A stretch of DNA of 64,000 nucleotides from contig DNTB01000012.1 in NCBI GenBank assembly GCA_003499525.1, forward strand, positions 24,164-88,163, given 5' to 3'. Within the stretch, counting starts at the first letter, position 1. The number at the start of each line of letters is the position of its first letter. Shown piece after piece: positions 25,940 through 34,548 of the stretch. Under the pieces are notes generated by a model. That model ran no database searches and was not told the origin of the DNA. It saw nothing but the letters and a program-made list of their open reading frames with translations. The DNA is from Flavobacteriales bacterium. GTDB lineage: Bacteria; Bacteroidota; Bacteroidia; Flavobacteriales_G; Salibacteraceae. Both the position numbers and the translations under genes were made by a program.

Positions 25940-26020
25940 CTATCCCAACAACCCCACCAAGGCTCTATGCTTCTCTTCCGGCAGGTATTTCAGGAAGGTT
26001 TTAGGATGTAGGAGTTCAAA
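25940..26020 (-). pseudogene. Orphan C-terminal coding fragment
   Basis: The complement of 25940-26020 reads as a 26-codon tail with a protein-like composition (FELLHPKTFLKYLPEEKHRA then LVGLLG and TAG). Its frame is closed upstream by a stop at the edge of the module 2 promoter element. It looks like the 3' end of an unidentified gene brought in with the cassette. I cannot name the parent gene. Confidence 0.4.
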
Positions 26021-26041
26021 CTTAATTCTTTGCTATTTTTG
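26018..26041 (+). promoter_or_regulatory. Duplicated promoter element of toxin-antitoxin module 2
   Basis: Identical over 24 bases to 25107-25130 and ending in TATTTTTG (26034-26041), 5 bases before the antitoxin start. Conservation while the neighbouring bases have diverged suggests a functional promoter or operator. Confidence 0.6.
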
Positions 26042-26046
26042 ACCTT

Positions 26047-26271
26047 ATGGATATACAGGCCGAAAAACTTGATCTGATTAAATGGATAACTCAGTTAAAC
26101 GACTTAAAGGTTATTAATGAAATCAAAGCTTTGCGTAAAGAGAAAGCCGAATCCATTGTATTAAGCTCAGTTCATAAAGCCATTTTAGACGAAAGAATTG
26201 CAAGTCATGAGGCCAATCCAGAAAGCGGAAGTACTTGGAAAGAAGTAAGACAGCGTATTACTTCAAGATAA
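26047..26271 (+). CDS. Addiction-module antitoxin (module 2)
   Basis: A 74-residue protein, MDIQAEKLDLIKWITQLND, matching the short addiction-module component family common in Bacteroidota, with the C-terminal NPESGSTWKEVRQRI toxin-binding region. The toxin gene begins one base after its stop. It should neutralise the RelE/ParE-like partner and probably autoregulates through the promoter element shared with module 1. Confidence 0.85.
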   Translation: MDIQAEKLDLIKWITQLNDLKVINEIKALRKEKAESIVLSSVHKAILDERIASHEANPESGSTWKEVRQRITSR

Positions 26272-26272
26272 G

Positions 26273-26563
26273 GTGAGCTATCAGCTTATAGTAAAACCGG
26301 AAGTAGAAGAAGATATCAAATCTGCTTATGACTGGTACGAAGAGCAACAGCTAGGACTTGAAGAGTCTTTTCTGGATGGAGTTGATTTAGCTTTTGATCA
26401 AATCCTGAATAGTCCAAAAAGCTACCAAGAACGCTACAAGAAAACTCGAATACATTTTACAGATCGTTTTCCTTTCGGAGTGCATTATAGAATCGAGGGA
26501 ATCAGATTAATAGTGCTAGCGGTATTGCACACGAGTAGAGATCCTAAGAACTGGAGTGGGTAA
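26273..26563 (+). CDS. RelE/ParE-family toxin (module 2)
   Basis: A 96-residue ParE/RelE superfamily protein: YQLIVKPEVEEDIKSAYDWYEEQ, LGLEESFLDGVDLAFDQIL, FPFGVHYRIEGIRLIVLAVLHTSRDP. The VLHTSRDP ending is typical of the ParE-like toxins paired with this antitoxin family. The start is GTG at 26273. It differs clearly from the module 1 toxin, so the modules are not a simple recent duplication even though their promoters are. Confidence 0.88.
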   Translation: MSYQLIVKPEVEEDIKSAYDWYEEQQLGLEESFLDGVDLAFDQILNSPKSYQERYKKTRIHFTDRFPFGVHYRIEGIRLIVLAVLHTSRDPKNWSG

Positions 26564-26651
26564 TCAAAGGCTGCCGCTCGTGCACGAAGGCTTCCGGGCG
26601 TCGCTTATCCGCAGTACACCAACAATCCCTCAGCTCTGAGCTTCTTCCCCC

Positions 26652-26849
26652 CACACTTCGTCATATGAATAAAAACTAGGAATGCAGGTTGGCATGTAGA
26701 TGTTTGTTCCAAATTACGAGTTCCGGGTTAGCTCCGCACACAAGGGGGTATGAACCTCAAAACTTTGAACTCATTACTCTAAACTCCTAAGCAAATCCCA
26801 TAAACGCCATGCTCAGAATACCGGCAATGATCAACGCTACGGGCACGCC
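26652..26849. repeat. Intergenic repeat copy C, running into the live rsxA 3' end
   Basis: A CACTTCGTCATATGAAT motif (from 26653) precedes 26671-26849, which is about 92% identical to copy B. Bases 26682-26695 repeat the inverted-arm sequence ATGCAGGTTGGCAT, and the last 63 bases are the end of the intact rsxA gene. No opposite arm follows, because rsxA continues. Confidence 0.8.
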
Positions 26850-27350
26850 TTTCATCACTTCTGGGATGTCGAGTTCATCTAAGGTTTCGCGCATACTGGA
26901 GAAGAGCACAATGGCCAAGGCAAAGCCTGCCGCATTACCCACCGCAAAAAGCACACTCTCGAACAGGTTGTAGTCGTTCTGTATGACAAGAATGGCCACC
27001 CCAAGTATCGCGCAGTTCGTCGTGATGAGTGGGAGGAATACCCCCAATGCGCGGTACAAGTCCGGGCTCACTTTTTTCAGGATGATTTCCACCACTTGCA
27101 CCAAAAAGGCAATCACAAGGATGTAACTCACCGTTTGCAGGTAGGTGATATCAAATGGCACTAGAATGAGGGTGTAAATGAGATAAGTGATGATGGTCGC
27201 CAGTGTCATGACGAAGAGCACGGCGCCGCCCATGCCTACAGCGGTTGAGGTATTTTTAGAAACGCCAATAAACGGGCAAATGCCCAGAAAGCGCGAAAGC
27301 ACAATGTTGTTGACAAATATGGCGGAGAATATGATGAGGAAATATTCCAT
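26787..27350 (-). CDS. rsxA: Rnf/Rsx electron transport complex subunit A
   Basis: A 187-residue membrane protein with six helices, starting MEYFLIIFSAIFVNNIVLSRFLGICPFIG, the invariant RnfA/NqrE N terminus with its conserved Cys. A second conserved Cys lies in TNCAILGVAIL; the pair is thought to bind an FeS centre in the membrane. The Rnf complex couples electron flow between ferredoxin and NAD to sodium or proton pumping. It is the last gene of the operon, 2 bases after rsxE. Its 3' end lies inside repeat copy C and has a silent twin at 25818-25880. Confidence 0.96.
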   Translation of the reverse strand: MEYFLIIFSAIFVNNIVLSRFLGICPFIGVSKNTSTAVGMGGAVLFVMTLATIITYLIYTLILVPFDITYLQTVSYILVIAFLVQVVEIILKKVSPDLYRALGVFLPLITTNCAILGVAILVIQNDYNLFESVLFAVGNAAGFALAIVLFSSMRETLDELDIPEVMKGVPVALIIAGILSMAFMGFA

Positions 27351-27352
27351 GA

Positions 27353-27964
27353 TCAGGCTGTTTTGAGTTTAGCGCGGTTTTGCAGGAAATTCATCAGGGC
27401 AATCATCAGCCCCAGTCCGATAAAGGCACCGGGCGCAAGGATGAATACGATCATGCCGTCTGCGTCGATTAGCTTAATGCCAAAAATGGACAGGCTGCCC
27501 AACAATTCGCGGATGGCTCCGAGCACGGTCAAGGCCAGTGTAAAGCCCACACCCATCCCGATTCCGTCGATAAGACTGGCCGAAATGTTCTGTTTGGAAG
27601 CAAAAGCCTCTGCGCGTCCGAGGACGAGGCAGTTCACCACAATCAGCGGAATGAACAGCCCCAACTGCGCGTGCAGGGTGGGGAGGTAAGCCGCCATCGT
27701 GAGGTCCACCACCGTTACAAACGACGCTATAATCACAATCAAAGCAGGTATCCTCACTTTCGGGGCAATCAGATTTTTAATCAGCGACACCACGAGGTTG
27801 GAGAGCAACAGGACGAACATCGTCGCCAGCCCCATGCCCATGCCGTTGATGGCCGTTGAGGTGACTCCCAGTGCGGGGCAAAGCCCCAACAGGAGCACCA
27901 GTACGGGATTTTCTTTGATGATTCCCTTGAGAAAATTCTCTTTCTTACTCAGTTCTTTCTTCAT
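27353..27964 (-). CDS. rsxE: Rnf/Rsx electron transport complex subunit E
   Basis: A 203-residue six-helix protein homologous to RnfA. It has the RnfE/NqrD signatures PVLVLLLGLCPALGVTSTAINGMGMGLA and PLIVVNCLVLGRAEAFA with the paired conserved cysteines, and LGAIRELLGS near the C terminus. It forms the pseudo-symmetric membrane core with RsxA. Its start lies 20 bases inside the end of rsxG, so translation is coupled. The coding sequence looks notably GC-rich compared with the window. Confidence 0.96.
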   Translation of the reverse strand: MKKELSKKENFLKGIIKENPVLVLLLGLCPALGVTSTAINGMGMGLATMFVLLLSNLVVSLIKNLIAPKVRIPALIVIIASFVTVVDLTMAAYLPTLHAQLGLFIPLIVVNCLVLGRAEAFASKQNISASLIDGIGMGVGFTLALTVLGAIRELLGSLSIFGIKLIDADGMIVFILAPGAFIGLGLMIALMNFLQNRAKLKTA

Positions 27965-28532
27965 CGTTCAAATCGTTAACAGCCGCATAGGCTTTGTTTA
28001 CCGCATCGCAATAGGCCCGTGAGGTGATGGTGGCCCCGGCAATGGCATCGATGGTGCCGCCGTCCTTGGTCACCCGCAGATCGTCTTTGGACGGGTTTTT
28101 ATTCATAAACTGCTCGTAAAACTTGGGCTCTGTCATCTTGGTGCCCAGTCCGGGTGTTTCCTTGTGGTCGAGCACCTGTATGTTGAAAATACTGCCGTCG
28201 GTTCGGTAACCTACCATAATTCCGATCTCACCGCTGTAGCCGAGTCCGGTAATGGCTTTTACGGCAATGCCACTAACCACCTCATTGTTTTTGGCGGGGT
28301 AGATTGTCAACGAATCGTCGGGCTCGAAGGCCACTTTGTAGTTTTCGTTCAGTGGGTCGTTGCTGTATTCCCCCTCGATTACGGCTTCGATGGCGCGCAT
28401 TTGTTTCTCGATCTGCGCTTTAAGAATGGGGCCTTTGGTGAACTCGTACACATAACCCAGGGCGAAAGCTGCCACCAGCGCAATGCCGGTAAGGGAAAGA
28501 ATCATTTGCAGAAAAATAGATTTGATTTTCAT
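27945..28532 (-). CDS. rsxG: Rnf/Rsx electron transport complex subunit G (FMN-binding)
   Basis: A 195-residue protein with one N-terminal membrane helix and a periplasmic FMN-binding domain. The flavinylation motif is DAIAGATITSRA near the C terminus, where in RnfG/NqrC a threonine carries covalent FMN. GYSGEIGIMVGYRTDGSI and HKETPGLGTKM are further family marks. It relays electrons to RsxD. The maturation enzyme ApbE is not encoded in this window and must lie elsewhere. It overlaps rsxD by 4 bases. Confidence 0.95.
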   Translation of the reverse strand: MKIKSIFLQMILSLTGIALVAAFALGYVYEFTKGPILKAQIEKQMRAIEAVIEGEYSNDPLNENYKVAFEPDDSLTIYPAKNNEVVSGIAVKAITGLGYSGEIGIMVGYRTDGSIFNIQVLDHKETPGLGTKMTEPKFYEQFMNKNPSKDDLRVTKDGGTIDAIAGATITSRAYCDAVNKAYAAVNDLNDEERTE

Positions 28533-29566
28533 GACGCCACAACTTTTTCTTCTACAACTACTTTGGGTTTGACGTAATGCGTTTTGCTGCCGTAGCGGCG
28601 TGGTTTGGTGTATTTGTTAATCATAGGTACAAAGGCATTCATCACAAGGATAGCGAAGGACACGCCTTCGGGATAGCTGCCGAACAGGCGAATGAAGACG
28701 GTAATCACACCAATACCCACCCCGAAGATGATCATGCCGCGATAGGTAAACGGCGAGGTGACGTAATCGGTGGCCATGAAGACGGCACCGAGCATAACAC
28801 CACCGGTGAGGATATGGAAGAGTGGATGCGCATATTGGGTAGGATCATACAACCAGAATGCCCCGGTGAGAACCACAATGGTGAGCAACATCGAAATGGG
28901 GATGTGCCATGAGATGATACGGCGTAGCATCATGTAGGCGAGACCAAGGAGCATAGCAAAGGCCGACATTTCACCGAGCGAACCACCCTGAAAGCCCCAA
29001 AAGAAGTCCATCCATCCTGGCATTTCCGCCATCATTTGAGGAACGGTATCACCCACACGAGCCCCTTCTTTTAGGATCCCGAGGGGTGTAGCTCCAGTGT
29101 TTCCATCCAGGGCCAGAGTGGGGGTGGGGACGGGCCAGCTGGTCATTTCTACAGGGAAGGACGTCAGCAGGAATACGCGTGCCACAAGCGCAGGATTGAA
29201 TGGATTGTTTCCTAATCCGCCGAAGCTCATTTTACTGAGTCCGATGGCCACTATCGCTCCGATGAGGATAATATGCCAGGGCAGATTGCTGGGTACATTA
29301 AAGGCCAGCAGTATACCGGTGATGATCGCGGAGCGATCGTACAGTACGGTTGTCTTTCGGTTAAAGAGGTAGCGGTTCATGGCATATTCAATACCGACAC
29401 AGAAGATGACGGATAACAGTGTAACATACACGGCACCAAGACCGAAGTTTAGTACGGCAAATGCCAGTGCCGGAATCATGGCGATGATGACTCCCTCCAT
29501 AACTTGTGGTACGGTGAGCTTATCGTGCACATGTGGCGAGGGCGAGACGACGAGCATTCTACTCAT
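28529..29566 (-). CDS. rsxD: Rnf/Rsx electron transport complex subunit D
   Basis: A 345-residue membrane protein with about nine helices. Landmarks include SPSPHVHDKLTVPQVM at the N terminus, LPWHIILIGAIVAIGLSKMSFGGLGNNPFNPAL, and the second covalent FMN site DGNTGATPLG. TDYVTSPFTYRGMIIFG and FAILVMNAFVPMINKYTKPRRYG complete the family pattern. It overlaps rsxC by 4 bases upstream and rsxG by 4 bases downstream. Confidence 0.96.
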   Translation of the reverse strand: MSRMLVVSPSPHVHDKLTVPQVMEGVIIAMIPALAFAVLNFGLGAVYVTLLSVIFCVGIEYAMNRYLFNRKTTVLYDRSAIITGILLAFNVPSNLPWHIILIGAIVAIGLSKMSFGGLGNNPFNPALVARVFLLTSFPVEMTSWPVPTPTLALDGNTGATPLGILKEGARVGDTVPQMMAEMPGWMDFFWGFQGGSLGEMSAFAMLLGLAYMMLRRIISWHIPISMLLTIVVLTGAFWLYDPTQYAHPLFHILTGGVMLGAVFMATDYVTSPFTYRGMIIFGVGIGVITVFIRLFGSYPEGVSFAILVMNAFVPMINKYTKPRRYGSKTHYVKPKVVVEEKVVAS

Positions 29567-30921
29567 GCTTTTGCAGTTTTAGCTTTACGGATATTGTTTT
29601 TACTCAGGCGGATCCAGTCGAGGAGTGGCCGGTTCGAAGGGCAGGTGAAGGCGCACGATCCGCATTCAATACAGTCCAGCACGTTTTCTTTCTCCGACTT
29701 GTCGTGGTTATGCCCCTGCGATAGTGTCATGAGCAGATAGGGCTCCAGTCCCATTGGGCAAACCTCTACGCACTTTCCACAACGAACGCAGTTATACTCC
29801 TCTGCTCTACGTGATTCAGATTCAGGAATGAGCAGAATACCGGAAGTGGCTTTGGCTATAGGAACCAGGAGGTCTGGTAGGGCTTTCCCCATCATTGGCC
29901 CACCACTTACGATTTTCCCGGTATGCTCCGGAACTCCTCCGGATGCATTGATTAAATCACGAATTGGAGTACCGATGCGCACGAGGTAATTGCCGGGTTT
30001 GGTCACATCCACGCCGGTCAGGGTGGTGATGCGATCGACGAGGGGTTTGTTTTTTTGAACAGCTTCGTATACCGCTAGAGTGGTCCCTACATTTTGTACT
30101 AAAACGCCTACATCGGCGGGCAGTCCGCCAGAGGGAACTTCGCGACCAAGCACTGCTTTGATCAACTGTTTTTCACCACCCTGAGGATACTTCACCTCGA
30201 GTGCCTGAACACCGATACCTTCCTCATCTTCAGTAAGTTCTGTTAGAAGTTGAATAGCGTCTCTTTTATTGTTTTCAATACCTATGATGGCCTTGTCGAC
30301 ATTGAGTGCTTTCATTAAAACTCTGATCCCAATGATGAGTTCCTCCGGCTTCTCTAACATCAACCGATGGTCGGCAGTTAGGTAGGGTTCGCACTCCACT
30401 CCGTTGAGTAAAAGATGATCGATCACCTTGTCTTTGGGGACATTAAGCTTAACGTGCGAAGGGAAGGCCGCTCCTCCCAGTCCAACAACACCTGAAGCAT
30501 GAATTCTTTCAATGATCTCTTCGCTGCTTAACTTGATCTCGGAGATCAAATCCGGGGTTCGGTCGATTTCAGGCAGCCATTCGTCGCCTTCAACCCTGAT
30601 GGAGATGGCGGTCTTTTTGAACCCGCTGGTGTCCAATAGGTTTTCAATGTTTTCCACTGTACCTGAAACGGAGCTATGTATGTTCGAGGAAACGTAACCG
30701 GTATGATTTGCAATTACATCACCAACCCGAACTTTCTGACCTTCCGTAACGGTAATAGTTGCCGGGGCACCGATGTGTTGTGCAACATGTATTACGGCTG
30801 CATCGGGTGGAGGAAGTACCTGTATAGGTTCATCAGCCGTGAGTTTGTTTTCAGCGGGATGAACTCCGCCCATCTCGAACGACTTCGTATTGTTGAATAT
30901 ACTTAGAAGGTTCATGATCAT
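29563..30921 (-). CDS. rsxC: Rnf/Rsx electron transport complex subunit C
   Basis: A 452-residue peripheral subunit. The N-terminal part is a barrel-sandwich lipoyl-like domain, and the middle has the GLGGAAFPSHVKL glycine-rich FMN/NADH-binding loop. Two 4Fe-4S motifs near the C terminus are CVRCGKCVEVCP and CIECGSCAFTCP. RnfC exchanges electrons with NAD(H). Length and order match the short RnfC form, without the long alanine-rich tail of Enterobacteria. It starts 1 base before the rsxB stop boundary, overlapping rsxD by 4 bases. Confidence 0.96.
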   Translation of the reverse strand: MIMNLLSIFNNTKSFEMGGVHPAENKLTADEPIQVLPPPDAAVIHVAQHIGAPATITVTEGQKVRVGDVIANHTGYVSSNIHSSVSGTVENIENLLDTSGFKKTAISIRVEGDEWLPEIDRTPDLISEIKLSSEEIIERIHASGVVGLGGAAFPSHVKLNVPKDKVIDHLLLNGVECEPYLTADHRLMLEKPEELIIGIRVLMKALNVDKAIIGIENNKRDAIQLLTELTEDEEGIGVQALEVKYPQGGEKQLIKAVLGREVPSGGLPADVGVLVQNVGTTLAVYEAVQKNKPLVDRITTLTGVDVTKPGNYLVRIGTPIRDLINASGGVPEHTGKIVSGGPMMGKALPDLLVPIAKATSGILLIPESESRRAEEYNCVRCGKCVEVCPMGLEPYLLMTLSQGHNHDKSEKENVLDCIECGSCAFTCPSNRPLLDWIRLSKNNIRKAKTAKA

Positions 30922-31992
30922 TTAGTTTTCGGAAGGTTGGTCACCCTTTGGCTTATTGGATATGACTTCTTGACCAGTCGTTTTCGTATTTGCCGATTTA
31001 CGTTCAGCAGCTCTGGCTTTGGCCGCAGCAATTTTGGCTACTTTTTCATCGTGCGGACTGACCGCCACGGCTACATCATCAGCTTCCGAGGTAGCTTGAG
31101 CAGCCGCTTCCCTTTTTGCTTTTTCTTTTGCTTCGCGCTTGAGGCGCAACTCGCGCATACGGTCAATTTTCTCTTCTGGAACACCGTCAGAATGCATGGA
31201 GCGCACTTCGCAAACATCGACACATTTCAGGCATTGCTTGCACTTTTCCTGATCGACATACGCCAGATCATTCTCGACTATGATGGCGTCGAACTTGCAT
31301 TGCTCGAGGCAATCGGAGCAACCGGTACAAGCCACAGAACAGATATCGCGCGCTATGCTGTTAGGATCTTCGTTAACACATGCAACGTAAATTCTTTGGT
31401 TCTTTTTCCCTACCGGCATCAGCTCAATGATGTCTTTCGGACATTCGGTCACACAAGCATTACATGCAGTACATTTATCTTCAATAACGACAGGTAAACC
31501 AGTGACTTCGTCCATATACATGGCGTCGAAATCACAGACATCGACACAATCGCTGAGGCCTACGCAACCATAAGCACAAGCTGTATCCCCGCTGTAGAGC
31601 TGAGCTGCGATCTGGCAATTGGAAGCGCCATCGTATTGGTTGGTCTTCTTTCGATTGTTGAAGGATCCACTACATCGGATAACCGCGACATAGGGATCTT
31701 TTTCAACAGCCTCGATACCAAGAACATCAGCCACTTCTTTCATGACATCATTCCCACCTACCGGGCAGTGCAGTGAGGAGAGATCCTGTTGCTCGACCAC
31801 GGCATTTGCGAAGGCATTACACCCCGGATATCCACATCCGCCGCAGTTGGTGGCCGGCAGCACGTCTTCGACCTGCGCTATGCGCGGATCTTCCTTGACA
31901 TAAAACTTTTTGGAAACGAAATAGAGGATGACCGCTGCCACCGCACCTAAAGCGCTCAGTATCATTACCGTATATAAAACGCTTTCACTCAT
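30922..31992 (-). CDS. rsxB: Rnf/Rsx electron transport complex subunit B (polyferredoxin)
   Basis: A 356-residue iron-sulfur protein with an N-terminal membrane helix. The RnfB-specific cluster site follows (CGGCGYPGCNAFANAVVE ... HCPVGG). Four ferredoxin-like Cys groups come after it, including CTACNACVTECP and CKQCLKCVDVC. It accepts electrons from ferredoxin. The last 75 or so residues are a Lys/Ala/Glu-rich tail with no cysteine, longer than in many RnfB proteins. It overlaps rseC by 4 bases at its start. Confidence 0.94.
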   Translation of the reverse strand: MSESVLYTVMILSALGAVAAVILYFVSKKFYVKEDPRIAQVEDVLPATNCGGCGYPGCNAFANAVVEQQDLSSLHCPVGGNDVMKEVADVLGIEAVEKDPYVAVIRCSGSFNNRKKTNQYDGASNCQIAAQLYSGDTACAYGCVGLSDCVDVCDFDAMYMDEVTGLPVVIEDKCTACNACVTECPKDIIELMPVGKKNQRIYVACVNEDPNSIARDICSVACTGCSDCLEQCKFDAIIVENDLAYVDQEKCKQCLKCVDVCEVRSMHSDGVPEEKIDRMRELRLKREAKEKAKREAAAQATSEADDVAVAVSPHDEKVAKIAAAKARAAERKSANTKTTGQEVISNKPKGDQPSEN

Positions 31993-32420
31993 GACTTGAA
32001 GATTTCCGTGTGAAACTGTTTGGAAATATGCTTTTGAATAAGATTAAGGAAGAGGTAGTAGGGTACCAAAACAGCAAGGGCCATCAGGCCACTCGTCGTC
32101 TCTGGAATGTTGAAAATTACCCCTCCAATTAATACAAACATGATGACCAGAAATGGCATAATGTAGGACCAGAAAGCTGCGCGCAATCCATTTTTATTGG
32201 ATATGCGCAGCTTAACTAAGTCACCGGTTTTGGTATCGTTTGGAAGAACATGAAGATCGTAGTATCGGTCTTCGACCTGATCGGTACTGCAATAACCACC
32301 TAGGGCGCAGCTATCGCACTGATCGCCCTGAATGATTTTTATGCGTGCCTGGCCATTCGTGATTTCACTCACGACGCCATCGTGCTCGATATATGATGCT
32401 ACGGCCTGCAAGTTTTCCAT
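31989..32420 (-). CDS. RseC/MucC-family protein, first gene of the rnf operon
   Basis: A 143-residue protein with a cytoplasmic N-terminal part containing CDSCALGGYCSTD, four cysteines that probably bind a metal or cluster. Two membrane helices follow (about 85-105 and 110-128). RseC-type proteins are part of SoxR-reducing systems alongside Rsx, and in Bacteroidota they regularly head the rnf operon. The stop overlaps the rsxB start, showing translational coupling. Confidence 0.87.
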   Translation of the reverse strand: MENLQAVASYIEHDGVVSEITNGQARIKIIQGDQCDSCALGGYCSTDQVEDRYYDLHVLPNDTKTGDLVKLRISNKNGLRAAFWSYIMPFLVIMFVLIGGVIFNIPETTSGLMALAVLVPYYLFLNLIQKHISKQFHTEIFKS

Positions 32421-32533
32421 CGATTACGGCTCATTGAATGTGATTTGTAAAAGTAGCCTTGTGTGGTTTCTGCTAAAAGAATATTAGTCAGTTCTTCGGT
32501 TGACCTGACGCAACTTTTTAAACTTGGTGTCAA

Positions 32534-34501
32534 TTAGACGTTTACCTTAACTGACGTGGGATTGAGGGCTTTTCGTATGCTGGAAAGGTTGATCTTTTCC
32601 TGCTCTTTAGCTGAACCGCCATACAGCAATTCAATTTCTTCTGTATAATGTTCTGTGATTTTATAGCGCACCATTTTCATAGTTGAATTGACTTGTTGGT
32701 TTTCCTCTGTAAAGGGTTCTGGTGCAATGAAAAAATATTTCGGTAGCCATTTGGTTTGAAACTGGCCTGAATATGCTGCATCTTTCTGATAGGCAAAGAA
32801 GTCTTTGCGAACCGCCTCAAGTGCTTCTGATGGGTCATTGGGTAATAATGAAATCTTCATGGGGTCGAGGGTGATAACCGCTACAGAATACTTTTTATGA
32901 TCGTTATAGACCATGGCCTGTCCAATAAGGCTTGCTGAGTTTTCAATGGCATTTTCGATACCCTCGGGTGAATACTTTTCACCATCTTCAGAAATAAGCA
33001 GAGCTTTGTCTCTGCCGGTGACAAAAAGAAACCCATCTTCATCTATGTATCCTAAATCACCAGTCCAGAGCCAATTATCCCTGATGGTTTTGGCAGTTTC
33101 CTCATCGTTTTTGTAATAGCCTTTCATTACGTTATTGCCTTTGATGACAATTTCTCCTCGCTCTCCTGTGGTGGCCTCTTCTGTTTCGTTTTTCATAATT
33201 CTGCAGGTCACTCCCGCGAGCAGTTTTCCTGAACTACCCATCTTATGATCAAAGGGAGTATTGGCCGAGATAATAGGTGTAGCCTCGGTGAGCCCGTATC
33301 CTTGAAAAACAGGCGCCCCAATAGCATAGTAAAACTGCTGTTGTTTGATATCCAACATGGCGCCACCACCCACCATGTATTCGATTTCATTGCCAAAAAC
33401 ACTTTTTAACTTATTGAATATCAAATATTTGGACAGATTATATCGAAAAAGGTCCAATATCCGAAATCCAAAACCCGGTTTAGTAAAACCATCTCCGTTG
33501 GCTCTTATGCCAGCATTAAGACCGCAATTGAATAGCTGTTCGATCACTCTTCCTTTTTCCTTTACACCTTCCTTCATCTTTTTAATGAAGTTGCCGGTTA
33601 GCGCTGGAACAGTGAGTAGGAATTGAGGGTTTACTTCCTTGAGGTTGATCGGGATATTTTTAAGTGCATTGCTCGTACCGCCTCGAGTGTCGAGAAAGAA
33701 AAGGTCGAGAGCCTTAAATAAAGCGCCGTAAAGTGCCACTGTATGTGCGAAAGAGTGGTCTACTGGCAGAATGACAAGTGTGCGAAACTTATGGCGGATA
33801 CGAAACATGCTGACGCCGTCGAAGGCGTTGGAGTAGTAGTTGAGATGAGTAAGCATGATGCCCTTGGGGTTTCCAGTGGTACCCGAAGTATAGGAGATGT
33901 TGACGACGTCATTCTCGTCAATTTCCCGAATAAGGATATCGACTTTTTCAGGATTTTCGTGATAGCTCATTTTACCGTCATCGATCATTGATTCGACTAC
34001 TGAGCCAAGCGTCTGCGGGATATTATACTCATCAAGGGTAGCTCTGAAATGAGCTTCATCCTGATCCAGGTAAAAAATCTTCGTTTTGGAATTGTCAAGC
34101 TTCTCAAAAATTCCGGCAACCTTGGCCAGGTTGTTTTTCGAGGTGAAAATGGCAGCGCATTGTGAGTGGTTCAGTCGGTATGGGAGTTCTTCGGGTTGCA
34201 GTTTAACAGATAACGGTACCGATCGCATCCCATTATTGAGCAGACTATATTCGGACCAAATCCATTGTGGGCTTCCTTCCGAGAGTATGGCTGCATTCTG
34301 GCCTTTCGATAGCCCCATATTTAACATGCTGGAACTCAAATACTTGGATCGGTCACAAATCTCACGGTAAGTGAAACTCTCCCATCCCTGATCTGATTTG
34401 CGCGAAGCATACCGCAGATCTCCGTATTCGCTCGCTGCTAAGTTGAGCAGCTCAATAATGTTTCTGCGGCCTTCGGGAAGGGTTAAAATTTTATCGTCCA
34501 T
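32534..34501 (-). CDS. AMP-dependent long-chain acyl-CoA synthetase
   Basis: A 655-residue adenylate-forming ligase. The P-loop-like A3 motif is YTSGTTGNPKGIMLTH, followed by A5 (GYGLTEATPIIS) and A7/A8 (WLWTGDLGYIDEDGFLFVTGRDK). The size and the long insertion between them match FadD/Faa-type ligases that activate fatty acids with ATP and CoA. No membrane helix is present. It lies 113 bases upstream of the rnf operon on the same strand. A TATTTTTG box sits 19 bases before its start. Confidence 0.9.
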   Translation of the reverse strand: MDDKILTLPEGRRNIIELLNLAASEYGDLRYASRKSDQGWESFTYREICDRSKYLSSSMLNMGLSKGQNAAILSEGSPQWIWSEYSLLNNGMRSVPLSVKLQPEELPYRLNHSQCAAIFTSKNNLAKVAGIFEKLDNSKTKIFYLDQDEAHFRATLDEYNIPQTLGSVVESMIDDGKMSYHENPEKVDILIREIDENDVVNISYTSGTTGNPKGIMLTHLNYYSNAFDGVSMFRIRHKFRTLVILPVDHSFAHTVALYGALFKALDLFFLDTRGGTSNALKNIPINLKEVNPQFLLTVPALTGNFIKKMKEGVKEKGRVIEQLFNCGLNAGIRANGDGFTKPGFGFRILDLFRYNLSKYLIFNKLKSVFGNEIEYMVGGGAMLDIKQQQFYYAIGAPVFQGYGLTEATPIISANTPFDHKMGSSGKLLAGVTCRIMKNETEEATTGERGEIVIKGNNVMKGYYKNDEETAKTIRDNWLWTGDLGYIDEDGFLFVTGRDKALLISEDGEKYSPEGIENAIENSASLIGQAMVYNDHKKYSVAVITLDPMKISLLPNDPSEALEAVRKDFFAYQKDAAYSGQFQTKWLPKYFFIAPEPFTEENQQVNSTMKMVRYKITEHYTEEIELLYGGSAKEQEKINLSSIRKALNPTSVKVNV

Positions 34502-34520
34502 ATGTAAATGTTGAAAGAAC

Positions 34521-34528
34521 CAAAAATA
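34521..34528 (-). promoter_or_regulatory. TAnnTTTG -7 box upstream of the acyl-CoA synthetase
   Basis: The complement reads TATTTTTG and ends 19 bases before the start codon at 34501. It lies between the synthetase and the META-domain gene, whose stop is at 34549. Confidence 0.37.
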
Positions 34529-34548
34529 TCAAAATGAAGACATCAACA

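Noticed and set aside
26047..26563. Module 2 as a recent duplicate of module 1
   Set aside because: Only the promoter and first five codons match. The antitoxins and toxins are too different for a recent copy of the whole module.
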